From Lactobacillales bacterium (GTDB lineage: Bacteria; Bacillota; Bacilli; Lactobacillales; Streptococcaceae): a stretch of 64,000 nt of DNA. Shown piece by piece: positions 27,055 through 36,064 of the stretch. The notes below the pieces were generated by a model. It searched no databases and was not told where the DNA came from. It saw only the letters and a list, made by a program, of their open reading frames with translations. Position numbers and translations under genes: made by a program. Numbering within the stretch: the first letter of the stretch is position 1; each line of letters begins with the position of its first letter. The stretch spans positions 41,006-105,005 of the forward strand of contig JAISJW010000028.1 of NCBI GenBank assembly GCA_031261175.1. Reading direction: 5' to 3'.

Positions 27055-27920
27055 TGACAAAATACATCTACCTAGCCCTAGGACTCGTCGCCCTCGTAGG
27101 CGTCGTCCTCTTCGGCATCGTTCTGAAACCAACCCCGGCAAGTCAGGCGACTGAGACCATTGAAAAAACCATCTCGCTCGTTCCTGAAGAATATCCGCAA
27201 GATGCCGACACTCCGAAAAAACTGGATTTCACTGCAGTTCAACAAGCCGTCGACTCAGCGACAACGACGGTCGATGTCGCAGTCTACGAACGCAAAACAG
27301 GGCAATTTTTCGAAGCGAAAAATGGCGAAGATTTCCCGATGGCGTCCGTCGCTAAGGTTCCGATTTTAATGAATCTTCTAGTCAACCACGTCGACTACGA
27401 CAAGCAGCTCGCCTACAATATGATTGTCAAAAGCGACAACGATCCGGCGAACGGGTTGCTCCTAAAAGGCACTTACGAAAATTACGATGCGCTTTTCAAA
27501 AAGCTCGATATGACAAACACGAAACGCAGCTCCTACGCTTGGGGCCTTTCGCTCACGGATGCTGGCGACATGATAAAAATGCTCAACGAAATTTTCTACG
27601 TCACCCAAAACGAACTATTGACCGAGCAGGACGCGAAATATCTAGCCGACCTGATGAAGCAAGTCGAACCTTACCAAAAGTGGGGCGTTTCGGCTGGTCC
27701 GGGTAAAGAAAACACGGCGCTCAAAAACGGCTGGAACGCCCTCGATGGCTACGGTTGGGTCATCAACAGTATCGGGCACGTCAAGACCAATCAACTAGAC
27801 TACACAATCGCCATCATGACGAAAAATAACAAGGACATGGCCTCGGGAATCGCAGAAGTTGAAAATCTGAGCGAAACCGTATATAATGCCATTAGCGAAA
27901 CGGAGGAAAATAATGACTAA
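27054..27920 (+). CDS. Membrane-anchored serine hydrolase of the beta-lactamase/PBP fold
   Basis: The 288-residue protein has an N-terminal membrane anchor (IYLALGLVALVGVVLFGIVL) and the three class A motifs: SVAK (SxxK, in FPMASVAKVPIL), SDN (in VKSDNDPAN) and KNG (in ALKNGWNAL) in place of KTG. It lacks an obvious EPELN omega-loop, so a D,D-peptidase-like or unknown hydrolase role is likelier than beta-lactam resistance. It overlaps both the VanZ-like gene (1 base) and hslO (8 bases). Confidence 0.8.
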   Translation: MTKYIYLALGLVALVGVVLFGIVLKPTPASQATETIEKTISLVPEEYPQDADTPKKLDFTAVQQAVDSATTTVDVAVYERKTGQFFEAKNGEDFPMASVAKVPILMNLLVNHVDYDKQLAYNMIVKSDNDPANGLLLKGTYENYDALFKKLDMTNTKRSSYAWGLSLTDAGDMIKMLNEIFYVTQNELLTEQDAKYLADLMKQVEPYQKWGVSAGPGKENTALKNGWNALDGYGWVINSIGHVKTNQLDYTIAIMTKNNKDMASGIAEVENLSETVYNAISETEENND

Positions 27921-28722
27921 CGACTATCTAATCAAAGCCGTCTGCTACGGCGGCCAAATCCGGGCAATTGCGTGCGATGCACGCGAGCTCATCAAGGAAG
28001 CGGCGACCCGTCACCAAACAAATGACGCGGCGACAAAAGTGCTCGGCAAAACGCTAATCGGATCACTTATGCTCGGCGTTGCAACGCTAATGCCAAGAAG
28101 CGAAGAAGCGCTAACAGTGAAATTAAGAGGTAACGGAACAGCAGGTCTAGTCCTAGCAGACGTGACACCGGAAGGTTTTGTTAAAGGTTATATCAAAAAC
28201 AAAGATGTCACAGACGAAGCTTCGGCGCTCGGAACGGACGGGATTTTGAGCGTCATCAAAGACATCGGAATGCGCGAACCGTTTACCGGTCAGGTGCCGA
28301 TGGTTTCAAGCGAAGTTTCAGCTAACTTCACGTATTATCTAGCTTCAAGCGAGCAAATACCATCAGCTGTCGGAATCGACATCGAAGAGGGAACGGCGTT
28401 TATGTTGCAAGTAATGCCGGGTGCGAGCGAAGAAACGATCACAAAAATCGAAGAAAAATTAAAAGCTAAACCTAAAGGCACGCCAGAAGAAATCCTTGAA
28501 TCGTTATGTGATGACGTCAAAATCTTAGAAACTCAACCAATCGGCTTCAAGTGCGATTGCTCGAAGGATAAATTCTCGCAAGCGCTAGTCGCCGTCGGCA
28601 AAGATGAGCTGATTGCGATGATCGAAGAGGATGACGGAGCTGAGACGGTCTGCCAGTTCTGCGAGAACAAATATCACTTTACCGGCGACGAATTAGTCGA
28701 TATTTTGCGCGCTGCGAAGTAG
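27913..28722 (+). CDS. hslO: Redox-regulated chaperone Hsp33
   Basis: Hsp33 is a holdase switched on by oxidative unfolding. The 269-residue protein has the N-terminal domain (DYLIKAVCYGGQIRAIACDA) and the C-terminal zinc switch CDC (in GFKCDCSKDK) plus CQFC (in TVCQFCENKY). ATG 27913 has GGAGG upstream inside the previous gene; an upstream in-frame start would lack one. It ends the vanZ-like / serine hydrolase / hslO operon. Confidence 0.96.
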   Translation: MTNDYLIKAVCYGGQIRAIACDARELIKEAATRHQTNDAATKVLGKTLIGSLMLGVATLMPRSEEALTVKLRGNGTAGLVLADVTPEGFVKGYIKNKDVTDEASALGTDGILSVIKDIGMREPFTGQVPMVSSEVSANFTYYLASSEQIPSAVGIDIEEGTAFMLQVMPGASEETITKIEEKLKAKPKGTPEEILESLCDDVKILETQPIGFKCDCSKDKFSQALVAVGKDELIAMIEEDDGAETVCQFCENKYHFTGDELVDILRAAK

Positions 28723-28728
28723 CGCGAA

Positions 28729-28744
28729 CGGCGCGTAAGCGCCG
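28729..28744 (+). terminator. GC-rich hairpin after hslO (weak terminator)
   Basis: CGGCGC-GTAA-GCGCCG follows the stop by six bases. Only CTTACTTGCCC follows, not a T-run; ACTTGCC lies at 28748. Confidence 0.35.
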
Positions 28745-28791
28745 CTTACTTGCCCAAGGTTTTAAGAAGATTAAAATTCATAACTTTTTTC

Positions 28792-28821
28792 TTGCGAAGA
28801 GGCGTCAAAATATGTTATTAT
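28792..28821 (+). promoter_or_regulatory. Promoter of rplM-rpsI
   Basis: TTGCGA (28792-28797), an 18-bp spacer and an extended -10 TGTTATTAT (TATTAT at 28816-28821). Confidence 0.65.
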
Positions 28822-28828
28822 AACAAAC

Positions 28829-28918
28829 GGTATTGTTTACCAAATCCCCAATTATTTGGCCCGGTACGCTAACTAATTACTTGATTTTGTAAACATTATA
28901 TTTTAAGGAGAATTCCAA
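28829..28918 (+). promoter_or_regulatory. Probable L13 leader RNA
   Basis: TGTTTAC (near 28834) pairs with GTAAACA (near 28891) around internal hairpin CCAAATccccaATTATTTGG. Position before rplM and this layout match the L13 leader of low-GC Firmicutes, through which L13 is thought to control its own operon. Confidence 0.65.
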
Positions 28919-29362
28919 ATGAAAACAACTTACATGGCTAAGCCAGGTGAAGTAGATCGCAAATGGTACATCGTAGACGCAACTGATATCCCGTTAGGAC
29001 GTCTTAGTACTGTTGTAGCATCAATCTTACGCGGTAAAAACAAACCAACTTTCACTCCACACGTAGATACAGGTGACTTCGTTATCGTTATCAACGCTGA
29101 GAAAGTTAAATTAACAGGTAAAAAAGCGACTGATAAAATTTATTATCGTCACTCAAACTTCCCAGGTGGATTGAAATCTATCTCGGCTGGAGAGTTGCGT
29201 GATAAAAACGCTGTTCGCCTAATCGAAACTTCTATCAAAGGTATGTTACCTAAAAACACTTTAGGTCGCAAACAATTGACTAAACTTAACGTTTACGTTG
29301 GTGCTGAGCATGAAAATGCTGCGCAAAAACCAGAAGTTTTAGACATTACTGGATTAATTTAA
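28919..29362 (+). CDS. rplM: 50S ribosomal protein L13
   Basis: L13 is an early-assembly 23S rRNA-binding protein. The 147-residue sequence carries the family blocks [20 protein letters not shown] and [18 protein letters not shown], and the end [26 protein letters not shown] precedes ATG. It is followed after 13 bases by rpsI, the universal pair. Confidence 0.98.
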   Translation: MKTTYMAKPGEVDRKWYIVDATDIPLGRLSTVVASILRGKNKPTFTPHVDTGDFVIVINAEKVKLTGKKATDKIYYRHSNFPGGLKSISAGELRDKNAVRLIETSIKGMLPKNTLGRKQLTKLNVYVGAEHENAAQKPEVLDITGLI

Positions 29363-29375
29363 GGAGGAAATAACT

Positions 29376-29768
29376 GTGGCTCAAGTACAATATATCGGCA
29401 CAGGCCGTCGTAAAAACGCAGTTGCCCGCGTTCGTTTAGTTCCGGGAACTGGTAAAATTGTTGCTAACAAAAAAGATATCGAAGAATACATCCCACACGC
29501 GGATCTTCGTCTAGTTATTAACCAACCTTTCACAGCAACTGAAACTGTTGGTCAATACGACGTTTTCGTCAACGTTGATGGTGGTGGTTACGCTGGTCAA
29601 GCTGGAGCAATACGTCACGGAATCGCTCGCGCTTTACTTCAAGTGGATCCTGATTTCCGTGGAGCTCTTAAAGCTGCCGGACTTCTTACTCGTGATGCTC
29701 GTATGGTAGAACGTAAGAAACCAGGTCTTAAGAAAGCCCGTAAAGCTTCGCAATTCTCAAAACGTTAA
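29376..29768 (+). CDS. rpsI: 30S ribosomal protein S9
   Basis: The 130-residue S9 has the start [20 protein letters not shown], the middle [19 protein letters not shown], and the basic tail ending [12 protein letters not shown] that reaches the P-site tRNA. GTG 29376 follows GGAGG. It ends the rplM-rpsI operon. Confidence 0.98.
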   Translation: MAQVQYIGTGRRKNAVARVRLVPGTGKIVANKKDIEEYIPHADLRLVINQPFTATETVGQYDVFVNVDGGGYAGQAGAIRHGIARALLQVDPDFRGALKAAGLLTRDARMVERKKPGLKKARKASQFSKR

Positions 29769-29779
29769 AAACTTTTTGG

Positions 29780-29812
29780 CAAGTATCCGCTCCGCGGGTG
29801 CTTGTTTTTTTT
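29780..29812 (+). terminator. Terminator of rplM-rpsI
   Basis: CAAGTATCCGC pairs with GCGGGTGCTTG (two G-U) around TCC and is followed by eight T. The left arm includes most of GGCAAGT (29778). Confidence 0.9.
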
Positions 29813-29823
29813 GTGCGTTGATA

Positions 29824-29860
29824 AATTTATCGATCGTTTTATCAATCAATTTATCGATCG
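29824..29860 (+). promoter_or_regulatory. Direct repeats upstream of the fic promoter, candidate operator
   Basis: AATTTATCGATCG occurs at 29824-29836 and again at 29848-29860, 24 bases apart (about two helical turns), ending five bases before the -35. TTTATCGATCG also occurs inverted inside the fic gene near 30706. Confidence 0.5.
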
Positions 29861-29864
29861 AAAC

Positions 29865-29893
29865 TTGCTTTAAGTTATAGGGTTTGATATAAT
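29865..29893 (+). promoter_or_regulatory. Promoter of the Fic gene
   Basis: TTGCTT (29865-29870), a 17-bp spacer and an extended -10 TGATATAAT (TATAAT at 29888-29893). Confidence 0.7.
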
Positions 29894-29930
29894 TGAGGAT
29901 ATAAACTGAACTTGTGAGGGATCAATCTTT

Positions 29931-30917
29931 ATGAAACCACCTTTTGAAATAACGAACAAGATGATGAATCTGATTGTGGATATTACACAAAAGGTTACTC
30001 GTTTAGAGCTGGAACAAGAGCGTAATCTACACCTGCGAAAAGAGAACAGAATTAGATCGATTCACTCATCACTTGCCATCGAGAAGAATACCTTGTCGCT
30101 TGAACAGGTCACGGATATTATCGATGGGAAGCGTGTATTAGGTGCGCCTAAAGAAATCCACGAAGTTCAGAATGCTTATGAAGCCTACGATTTGGTGTTC
30201 AAGTTGAACCCATACTCTGTCGATGATTTCCTTGAAGCACACGGAATAATGGCTAAGGGGTTGGTGAGCGATAGCGGAAAGTTTAGAAGTGGCGACGTTG
30301 GCGTTTATGATAGCGATGGGACGGTTATTCATATGGGAGCAAGACCTGCATTCGTTCCTAATTTAGTCCATGAACTCTTTGAGTGGGCAAGTTCCGACAA
30401 TACTCCCGACTTGATTAAAAGCTGCGTTATTCATTTTGAGATTGAGATGATCCACCCGTTTCCGGATGGTAACGGTCGGATGGGTAGATTGTGGCAGAAT
30501 TTAGTTTTGTCTAAATGGATGCACGTTTTCGAATGGATCCCTATTGAAACAATCGTTTACGAGAATCAAGATAAATACTACGATATGTTATCTGCGGGTG
30601 GTAGAGAAGGTAAATCAACTAAGTTTATCGAGTTTATGCTAGAAGTTATACTTGAAACAGTTCTATCGTTTGGGATTAATAACGCTGTTAATTGTTTGAG
30701 CGATAAAACGATCGATAAAATGAGCGATAACGAAGTTAGATTCTTTAATGATATTTATCCTTATCTAGAAGAAAATGGTGAAATCGGCAATGCAAAAGCT
30801 GCAGCGCTTAGTGGAAAATCAAGTGTTACAGTTCGAAGGTACTTAGTAAAATTAGTGGAGCTAGGTGTTCTCGAATCTAGCGGAGAAAACAAAAATCGCA
30901 AATATACTTTAATCTAA
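29931..30917 (+). CDS. Fic family protein with C-terminal winged helix
   Basis: Fic enzymes usually transfer AMP from ATP to a target protein. The 328-residue protein has the active-site motif HPFPDGNGRMGR (His175) and an N-terminal inhibitory-helix-like motif SSLAIEKN (Ser47, Glu51), with Lys where Gly or Asn is commoner. The C-terminal ~60 residues form a winged helix-turn-helix (AAALSGKSSVTVRRYLVKL, then a NRKYTL wing), suggesting DNA binding and perhaps self-regulation through the repeats at 29824-29860. GTGAGGG lies before ATG. It stands alone, with no Phd-type antitoxin beside it. The target is unknown. Confidence 0.88.
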   Translation: MKPPFEITNKMMNLIVDITQKVTRLELEQERNLHLRKENRIRSIHSSLAIEKNTLSLEQVTDIIDGKRVLGAPKEIHEVQNAYEAYDLVFKLNPYSVDDFLEAHGIMAKGLVSDSGKFRSGDVGVYDSDGTVIHMGARPAFVPNLVHELFEWASSDNTPDLIKSCVIHFEIEMIHPFPDGNGRMGRLWQNLVLSKWMHVFEWIPIETIVYENQDKYYDMLSAGGREGKSTKFIEFMLEVILETVLSFGINNAVNCLSDKTIDKMSDNEVRFFNDIYPYLEENGEIGNAKAAALSGKSSVTVRRYLVKLVELGVLESSGENKNRKYTLI

Positions 30918-30948
30918 ATGGAAAATAACACAGAATGGGTGGGGGCTT

Positions 30949-31647
30949 ATGATTGCTGTAATGAAAGAGATTAAATTAAAATATTTATTGTTGTGTGCGT
31001 TGCTCGGCGTTTTCGTCGGAGTCATCAACCCGATGGTCTGCCACATCCAGTGGCCAATCGCCAACCTCTTACCGTTTTTCAGTGAAATAATGACATTCTT
31101 CACTTTTTTCATCATCGTCGGTTGCGTTTTAATCGTCAAAGCGCCGAATCGGGCAAGTGCCGCCTTCGGCACCTTCGCGTTTTTCGTGCTTTATATCATC
31201 GCTTATTATCCAACGGAAATGGTCGTATCGGGATATGATCATCTTAATGGTATGATGTGGACTTGGGGTGCAATCGCGCTGTTGACTCTTCCAGGTGCAG
31301 CATTCGTGTCATTCTATAATTCTGAAAACAAAGTCCTTAGCGTATTTGCGGGTGCGGCACCACTTGTCGGGATGTTTTTGCAACTCGTGTTGTATGTGGG
31401 TGTCCTCATCAAAAACCCTCATTACGAGGTTTATAACAGCGCGCGCGGACGGATTATGGATGTTGCGCCAGGGCCGTTCATCATTATTAATAGGATTATC
31501 TGCGTTTTGATTGCGCTCGGATTCATCGTTTGGTGGACGCGCCAATTGCCGAAAGGTTTGAAAGGGCGCCTCTTGACTTACGCGTGCATCCCGCTCGTCG
31601 GCGCAGTGATGGGAGGGCTATACATTTTAGTTTGGCACATTATATGA
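30949..31647 (+). CDS. Polytopic membrane protein of unknown function
   Basis: The 232-residue protein has about seven hydrophobic segments (for example LLLCALLGVFVGVINPMV, FFTFFIIVGCVLIV, FFVLYIIAYYP). It has no recognised catalytic motif. GTGGGGG precedes ATG 30949; ATG 30961 is an alternative. It overlaps the next gene by four bases, so the two are co-translated. Confidence 0.7.
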   Translation: MIAVMKEIKLKYLLLCALLGVFVGVINPMVCHIQWPIANLLPFFSEIMTFFTFFIIVGCVLIVKAPNRASAAFGTFAFFVLYIIAYYPTEMVVSGYDHLNGMMWTWGAIALLTLPGAAFVSFYNSENKVLSVFAGAAPLVGMFLQLVLYVGVLIKNPHYEVYNSARGRIMDVAPGPFIIINRIICVLIALGFIVWWTRQLPKGLKGRLLTYACIPLVGAVMGGLYILVWHII

Positions 31648-32126
31648 AAAAGATAATTATAATTGGAAATGCCGGAACGGGCAAGTCGACGCTGTCGCGC
31701 CGGTTGGGCGAAAAGCTTGGTCTGCCTTTGTATCACTTGGATGCGATTTGGCACTTGCCAGGTGGCGCGGTGATGGCAGGGGGTTCGTGGATTGTCGACG
31801 GAAATTTCGGCATGTCGATGGATCTTAGGATTTCTTTGTGCGACATGATTGTTTTTCTCGATTTCTCGCCTTTGTATTGCGCGTGGAGCGTGTTTATGAG
31901 GTCGTTGAAATATCTCAAGGACAGGTCGGAGCAACCTGAGATGCCGGACTATTTCGAAGAACATATGTTTGGTAAGGAATACCGGGAATTTATGGCTATG
32001 ATTTTGACCTACAATAAAAAGAAACGCCCTGCGGCTGTGGCTAGTATGGCACGCCGTCCGGACGGAGTCGAGTTGGTCGTTTTGAAATCGCGCAAGGAAG
32101 TGCACAAGTGGTTTGACTCGTTATGA
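31644..32126 (+). CDS. P-loop nucleotide kinase-like protein (FlaR/topology modulation type)
   Basis: The 160-residue protein has the P-loop GNAGTGKST (8-16), a substrate Asp in LYHLDAIWHLPG and WIVDGNF, the pattern of adenylate-kinase-like topology modulation (FlaR) proteins. Compared with that family it appears to lack about 15-20 residues between the WHLPGG and GGSWIVDGNF blocks, where the lid helix normally lies. ATG 31644 overlaps the preceding stop; the longer in-frame opening lies inside the upstream gene. Its substrate is unknown. Confidence 0.75.
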   Translation: MKKIIIIGNAGTGKSTLSRRLGEKLGLPLYHLDAIWHLPGGAVMAGGSWIVDGNFGMSMDLRISLCDMIVFLDFSPLYCAWSVFMRSLKYLKDRSEQPEMPDYFEEHMFGKEYREFMAMILTYNKKKRPAAVASMARRPDGVELVVLKSRKEVHKWFDSL

Positions 32127-32827
32127 TTATTGATACTAGTATAATTGATATTTTTAATTGCGAGGGATTAAATGAAAATTCGCATTGGATTTTTTCTAAG
32201 GTGGTAGATGGCGAAATTTTATTTGAATTGCCTAAATATGATAAGTCGATTGTTAATAAAATTGTTCAATTAATCATTGATGAATTGGAGAATTTTAAAC
32301 CTTGTAACGAGAAAATCATTTTAGAAATATGGCCTGATTTTTTTGAAATATTGAGTTATGTAGAAGTTATATTAGCCGTAGGAATTCCAAAGCCGTATGA
32401 TGCGATGGTTAGGGATGGATACATAATTTTTGATATCGGAAATTTTCTGGATTATGAAATGACTAAGGGGAAAATGATTTCTTTTGTAAGGAATATGTTA
32501 ACTCATGAGGCTATCCATGTATTAATACAACGTGATTACCCGAAAGAAAAAAACTTAGAATATATAAGTTTTGACGAAGGTTTTGCGCATTTGTTGGCGA
32601 ACTGGGAAGACGTTTCAACGGTTGATTTCGATCAATATGAAGATAAATATTTAACTGCAAAAGAAAAATATTTTAAAGTGTTAGAGGATCATGAATTAGA
32701 TCCTGATTTTAGAGAAGCAAATGAAGGACCATTTTGGTATAAGTATGCCGCTATTTATGGATGCCTAGCATTAGCCAAAAACAAAGATGATTTGCTTCGG
32801 ATTTATAAAAAGGGAGCAATAAAATGA
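32123..32827 (+). CDS. Putative zinc metallopeptidase-like protein (HExxH)
   Basis: The 234-residue AT-rich protein has the motif THEAIHVLI (HExxH) followed about 22 residues later by FDEGFAHLLA, giving the HExxH...E layout of gluzincins. No signal peptide is present, so it would act in the cytoplasm. It begins at ATGA over the previous stop and ends at ATGA over the next start, so translation is coupled. No named family was recognised. Confidence 0.65.
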   Translation: MIIDTSIIDIFNCEGLNENSHWIFSKVVDGEILFELPKYDKSIVNKIVQLIIDELENFKPCNEKIILEIWPDFFEILSYVEVILAVGIPKPYDAMVRDGYIIFDIGNFLDYEMTKGKMISFVRNMLTHEAIHVLIQRDYPKEKNLEYISFDEGFAHLLANWEDVSTVDFDQYEDKYLTAKEKYFKVLEDHELDPDFREANEGPFWYKYAAIYGCLALAKNKDDLLRIYKKGAIK

Positions 32828-33126
32828 AAGTGAAAATCGACCGGCCGATTGGGTTTATTCATCACGGCGCTCCGTATCCAATTAATTACGGTTACGTTGA
32901 AGGCGTGATAGGTGGCGATGGAGAAGAGCAGGATTGCTACGTTTTAGGGCGCGATATTGTGGATCCACTCGCGGAGTTTGAAGGCGAGTTAATTGCCATC
33001 ATTTATCGAAGTGATGACGTCGAAACGAAGTGGGTCGTTTCGAACGAACATTATACGGCGGACGAGATTCGGGTAGAAGTGAATTTTATGGAACAATATT
33101 TCGACTCGCGGATTGAGATGATTTAA
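32824..33126 (+). CDS. Short inorganic pyrophosphatase-like protein
   Basis: The 100-residue protein keeps GGDGEEQDCYVLG, a variant of the soluble pyrophosphatase signature (D-G-D/E-x-x-D), and the preceding YPINYGYVEG. It is about half the length of a family I pyrophosphatase and lacks the C-terminal part, so activity is doubtful. It overlaps the upstream gene by four bases and precedes the fructokinase by 11 bases. Confidence 0.7.
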   Translation: MKVKIDRPIGFIHHGAPYPINYGYVEGVIGGDGEEQDCYVLGRDIVDPLAEFEGELIAIIYRSDDVETKWVVSNEHYTADEIRVEVNFMEQYFDSRIEMI

Positions 33127-33137
33127 GGAGGTTTAGG

Positions 33138-34061
33138 ATGAAAGCAGAATTGAAATTTGAGCGGATTAGTGAAGTGGCTGATAGTCCGATACGACTTGGG
33201 TCGATTGAGGCAGGGGGAACGAAATTTATTTTAGCGGTAGGCGATCCGTATTTGAATGTTATCCAAAAGGTGGAAATTCCGACGACTACGCCCGAGGAAA
33301 CGCTGGCGCTTGCTGTGAAATTTTTCGAAGAAAATCCGGTTGAAGCGATTGGAATCGGTTCGTTTGGACCGATTGATATTAACCGTAAATCGCCTACCTA
33401 TGGGCACGTTTTAGCGACGCCTAAACAGGGTTGGGAAGGTTTCGATTTTCTTGGCACGATGAAGCGAGCGGTTGATGTGCCTTATGAATTTGTGACGGAT
33501 GTCGCTTCAAGTGTTTACGGGGAGCTAGTTCAAGGGGCGGCGCGTGGATGCGATAGTGCCGTTTATTACACGATTGGAACTGGTATCGGGGGAGCCGGCA
33601 TCCAAAATGGCGACTTTATCGGAGGGCGGATGCACTCGGAGATGGGGCATATGTATGTCGCAAAACATCCACTGGATAAAGAATTCGCGGGCGTTTGTCC
33701 GTTTCACGGTGACAAATGCGCGGAAGGCTTAGCTGCCGGGCCCGCTATCGAGGCTCGTTATAACGTGAAAGGTCAACACCTTCCCGAAGAGCACGAAGTG
33801 TGGGATATCTTAGCATATTATATCGCGCAGATTGCCTATAACACGAGCGTCGTTTTAGGTCCGGAGAAAATCATCTTCGGTGGTGGCGTGTTCAATCAGA
33901 AACATTTAATGCCTATGGTACATGAATGGTTTGAACGCATCAACAACGGCTACGTCAGCGTACCGCCGCTGCATGAGTATATCGTTAAAAGTGGCTTCGA
34001 TAACAACGAAAGCGCGACAATTGGAAACTTTGCACTAGCTTTAGAACAACTGAAAAAATAA
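33138..34061 (+). CDS. ROK-family fructokinase
   Basis: Fructokinase phosphorylates fructose with ATP. The 307-residue protein has the ROK nucleotide loop (SIEAGGTKFILAVGD), the segment GTGIGGAGIQNG, and the fructokinase zinc site (HMY...VCPFHGDKCAEGLAAGPA). An extended N-terminus of about 20 residues precedes the loop. AAGGAGG lies before ATG. No sucrose PTS or hydrolase is adjacent. It ends the overlapping run beginning at 30949. Confidence 0.92.
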   Translation: MKAELKFERISEVADSPIRLGSIEAGGTKFILAVGDPYLNVIQKVEIPTTTPEETLALAVKFFEENPVEAIGIGSFGPIDINRKSPTYGHVLATPKQGWEGFDFLGTMKRAVDVPYEFVTDVASSVYGELVQGAARGCDSAVYYTIGTGIGGAGIQNGDFIGGRMHSEMGHMYVAKHPLDKEFAGVCPFHGDKCAEGLAAGPAIEARYNVKGQHLPEEHEVWDILAYYIAQIAYNTSVVLGPEKIIFGGGVFNQKHLMPMVHEWFERINNGYVSVPPLHEYIVKSGFDNNESATIGNFALALEQLKK

Positions 34062-34062
34062 A

Positions 34063-34191
34063 TGACTCCAAATGCCCATTTATTTGTGAAAACTTACCTA
34101 TTTTGGACAGTTTGAGTACATGTATATTTTATATGTACTCAAACTGTCCAAAATCGAGCCTTTTTAAGTAATTATCGGTTATTTGGAGTCA
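34063..34191. repeat. Nested intergenic palindrome, family A-like copy 3
   Basis: Outer arms are TGACTCCAAAT/ATTTGGAGTCA. Inner 21-bp arms begin TTTTGGACAGTTTGAG around the centre GTATATTTTAT. Length (129 bp), nested plan and the spacer AAAAAGGCTCGATTTTGG (minus-strand reading) parallel the copies at 24456 and 59150, but the arm sequences differ. Confidence 0.8.
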
Positions 34192-34205
34192 CTTTAACGC
34201 CATCC

Positions 34206-34234
34206 GTGAAATCGGGGGCATTTTTTGGTATAAT
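34206..34234 (+). promoter_or_regulatory. Promoter of lepA, predicted leaderless
   Basis: GTGAAA (34206-34211), a 17-bp spacer and TATAAT (34229-34234). ATG 34241 follows after six bases. Confidence 0.75.
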
Positions 34235-34240
34235 TTGAGT

Positions 34241-36064
34241 ATGAATATTAATGAAATGAAACAACGCCAGGAGTTGATTCGCAACTTCTCGATAATAGCC
34301 CACATTGACCACGGCAAGTCAACGCTCGCCGACCGAATTCTTGAGCAAACTAATACCGTCGCCGAGCGCGATATGCAGGCGCAGCTACTGGATTCGATGG
34401 ATCTTGAACGCGAGCGCGGGATTACGATCAAACTGAACGCGGTTGAACTGAACTATACCGCTAAAGACGGGAAGGAATACATCTTCCACCTAATCGACAC
34501 GCCGGGACACGTCGATTTCACATACGAAGTTTCACGCTCACTCGCAGCCTGCGAAGGGGCGGTTTTAGTCGTCGACGCAGCCCAAGGAATCGAGGCGCAA
34601 ACTCTAGCGAACGTTTATCTGGCCTTAGACAACGACCTAGAAATTTTACCAGTCATCAACAAAATTGACCTTCCGGCAGCTGATCCTGAACGCGTACGTC
34701 AAGAAATCGAAGACATCATCGGAATCGATGCGAGCGAGGCCGTTTTAGCGAGCGCGAAAGCGGGCATCGGAATCGAAGACATCTTAGAACAAGTCGTCGA
34801 ATACGTACCGGCCCCAAGCGGCGACCTGAACGCTCCGCTCAAAGCCCTAATCTTCGACTCAATCTACGATTCATATAAAGGTGTCATATTAAACGTCCGC
34901 ATCGTCGATGGTGTCGTCAAACCAGGCGACAAAATCAAACTGATGCAAAGCGGCGCGGAATTCGATGTCGTCGATGTCGGCATCTTCTCGCCCAAAGCCA
35001 TCAACCGCGACTTTCTCATGGTCGGCGACGTCGGCTTCATCACGGCGTCCATCAAATCGGTCAAAGAAACGCGCGTCGGGGATACAGTAACGCTTGCAGA
35101 AAATCCGGCAAGTGAACCCCTAGCCGGCTATCGCCAAATGAACCCGATGGTTTATTGCGGACTTTACCCAATCGATACGAGTCGCTACAACGATCTCCGG
35201 GATGCCCTAGAAAAATTACAATTAAACGATGCCGCGCTTCAATTCGAACCGGAAACGTCACAAGCCCTAGGCTTCGGCTTCCGCTGCGGTTTCCTTGGTA
35301 TGCTCCACATGGACGTCATCCAAGAACGCCTTGAGCGCGAATTCAACCTCGATATGATCGCGACGGCGCCAAGCGTAATTTACCACGTCAACCTGACTGA
35401 TGGCACGCAAATCGTCATCGACAATCCGAGCGATTTTCCGGAAGGAACGAAGCTGCAAAGCGTCGAAGAGCCTTACGTGAAGGCGCAAATCATGGTGCCG
35501 AACGACTATGTCGGCGCCGTGATGGAACTTGCCCAAAGAAAGCGCGGGGAATTTATCACGATGGATTACATCGATGATAACCGCGTGAATGTCGTGTACA
35601 ACCTGCCGCTGTCTGAGGTAGTGTTTGATTTCTTCGACAAGCTGAAGTCGTCGACGAAGGGGTACGCGAGTTTCGATTACGAGGAGAGCGGCTACAAGCC
35701 GAGCAAGCTCGTCAAGATGAATATTCTCCTGAACGGCGAGAACGTCGATGCACTGAGCTTCATTGTGCATAGCGATTTCGCGTACGAGCGGGGCAAGTTG
35801 ATCGTCGAAAAACTGAAGAAAATCATTCCGCGTCAGATGTTCGAAGTGCCAATCCAGGCGGCCGTTGGGTCGAAAGTTGTGGCTCGAACTGACATCAAGG
35901 CGATGCGTAAAAACGTTTTGGCGAAGTGTTACGGCGGGGATATCTCGCGTAAACGCAAACTTTTAGAGAAACAAAAAGAGGGTAAAAAACGCATGAAGCA
36001 AATCGGTTCCGTCGAGGTTCCGCAGGAAGCGTTCATGAGCATTTTGGATATGAGCGAGGAATAA
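34241..36064 (+). CDS. lepA: Elongation factor 4 (LepA)
   Basis: LepA is a ribosomal GTPase acting in translation and 30S maturation. The 607-residue protein has G1 AHIDHGKS, G3 DTPGH, G4 NKID, EF-G-like domains II, III and V, and the LepA-specific C-terminal domain ending in [20 protein letters not shown] 34241 matches the family N-terminus ([16 protein letters not shown]); a TTG six bases upstream abuts the -10 box and is unlikely. There is no ribosome binding site. The next gene starts directly at its stop. Confidence 0.97.
   Translation: MNINEMKQRQELIRNFSIIAHIDHGKSTLADRILEQTNTVAERDMQAQLLDSMDLERERGITIKLNAVELNYTAKDGKEYIFHLIDTPGHVDFTYEVSRSLAACEGAVLVVDAAQGIEAQTLANVYLALDNDLEILPVINKIDLPAADPERVRQEIEDIIGIDASEAVLASAKAGIGIEDILEQVVEYVPAPSGDLNAPLKALIFDSIYDSYKGVILNVRIVDGVVKPGDKIKLMQSGAEFDVVDVGIFSPKAINRDFLMVGDVGFITASIKSVKETRVGDTVTLAENPASEPLAGYRQMNPMVYCGLYPIDTSRYNDLRDALEKLQLNDAALQFEPETSQALGFGFRCGFLGMLHMDVIQERLEREFNLDMIATAPSVIYHVNLTDGTQIVIDNPSDFPEGTKLQSVEEPYVKAQIMVPNDYVGAVMELAQRKRGEFITMDYIDDNRVNVVYNLPLSEVVFDFFDKLKSSTKGYASFDYEESGYKPSKLVKMNILLNGENVDALSFIVHSDFAYERGKLIVEKLKKIIPRQMFEVPIQAAVGSKVVARTDIKAMRKNVLAKCYGGDISRKRKLLEKQKEGKKRMKQIGSVEVPQEAFMSILDMSEE

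Noticed and set aside
27054-27920. Beta-lactam resistance gene
   Set aside because: The SxxK/SDN/KxG motifs are shared with many penicillin-binding-fold hydrolases; there is a membrane anchor, KNG replaces KTG and no class A omega-loop Glu is obvious.
29813-29870. CRISPR-like or tandem repeat array
   Set aside because: Only two copies of a 13-mer are present, without spacers; an operator is more plausible.
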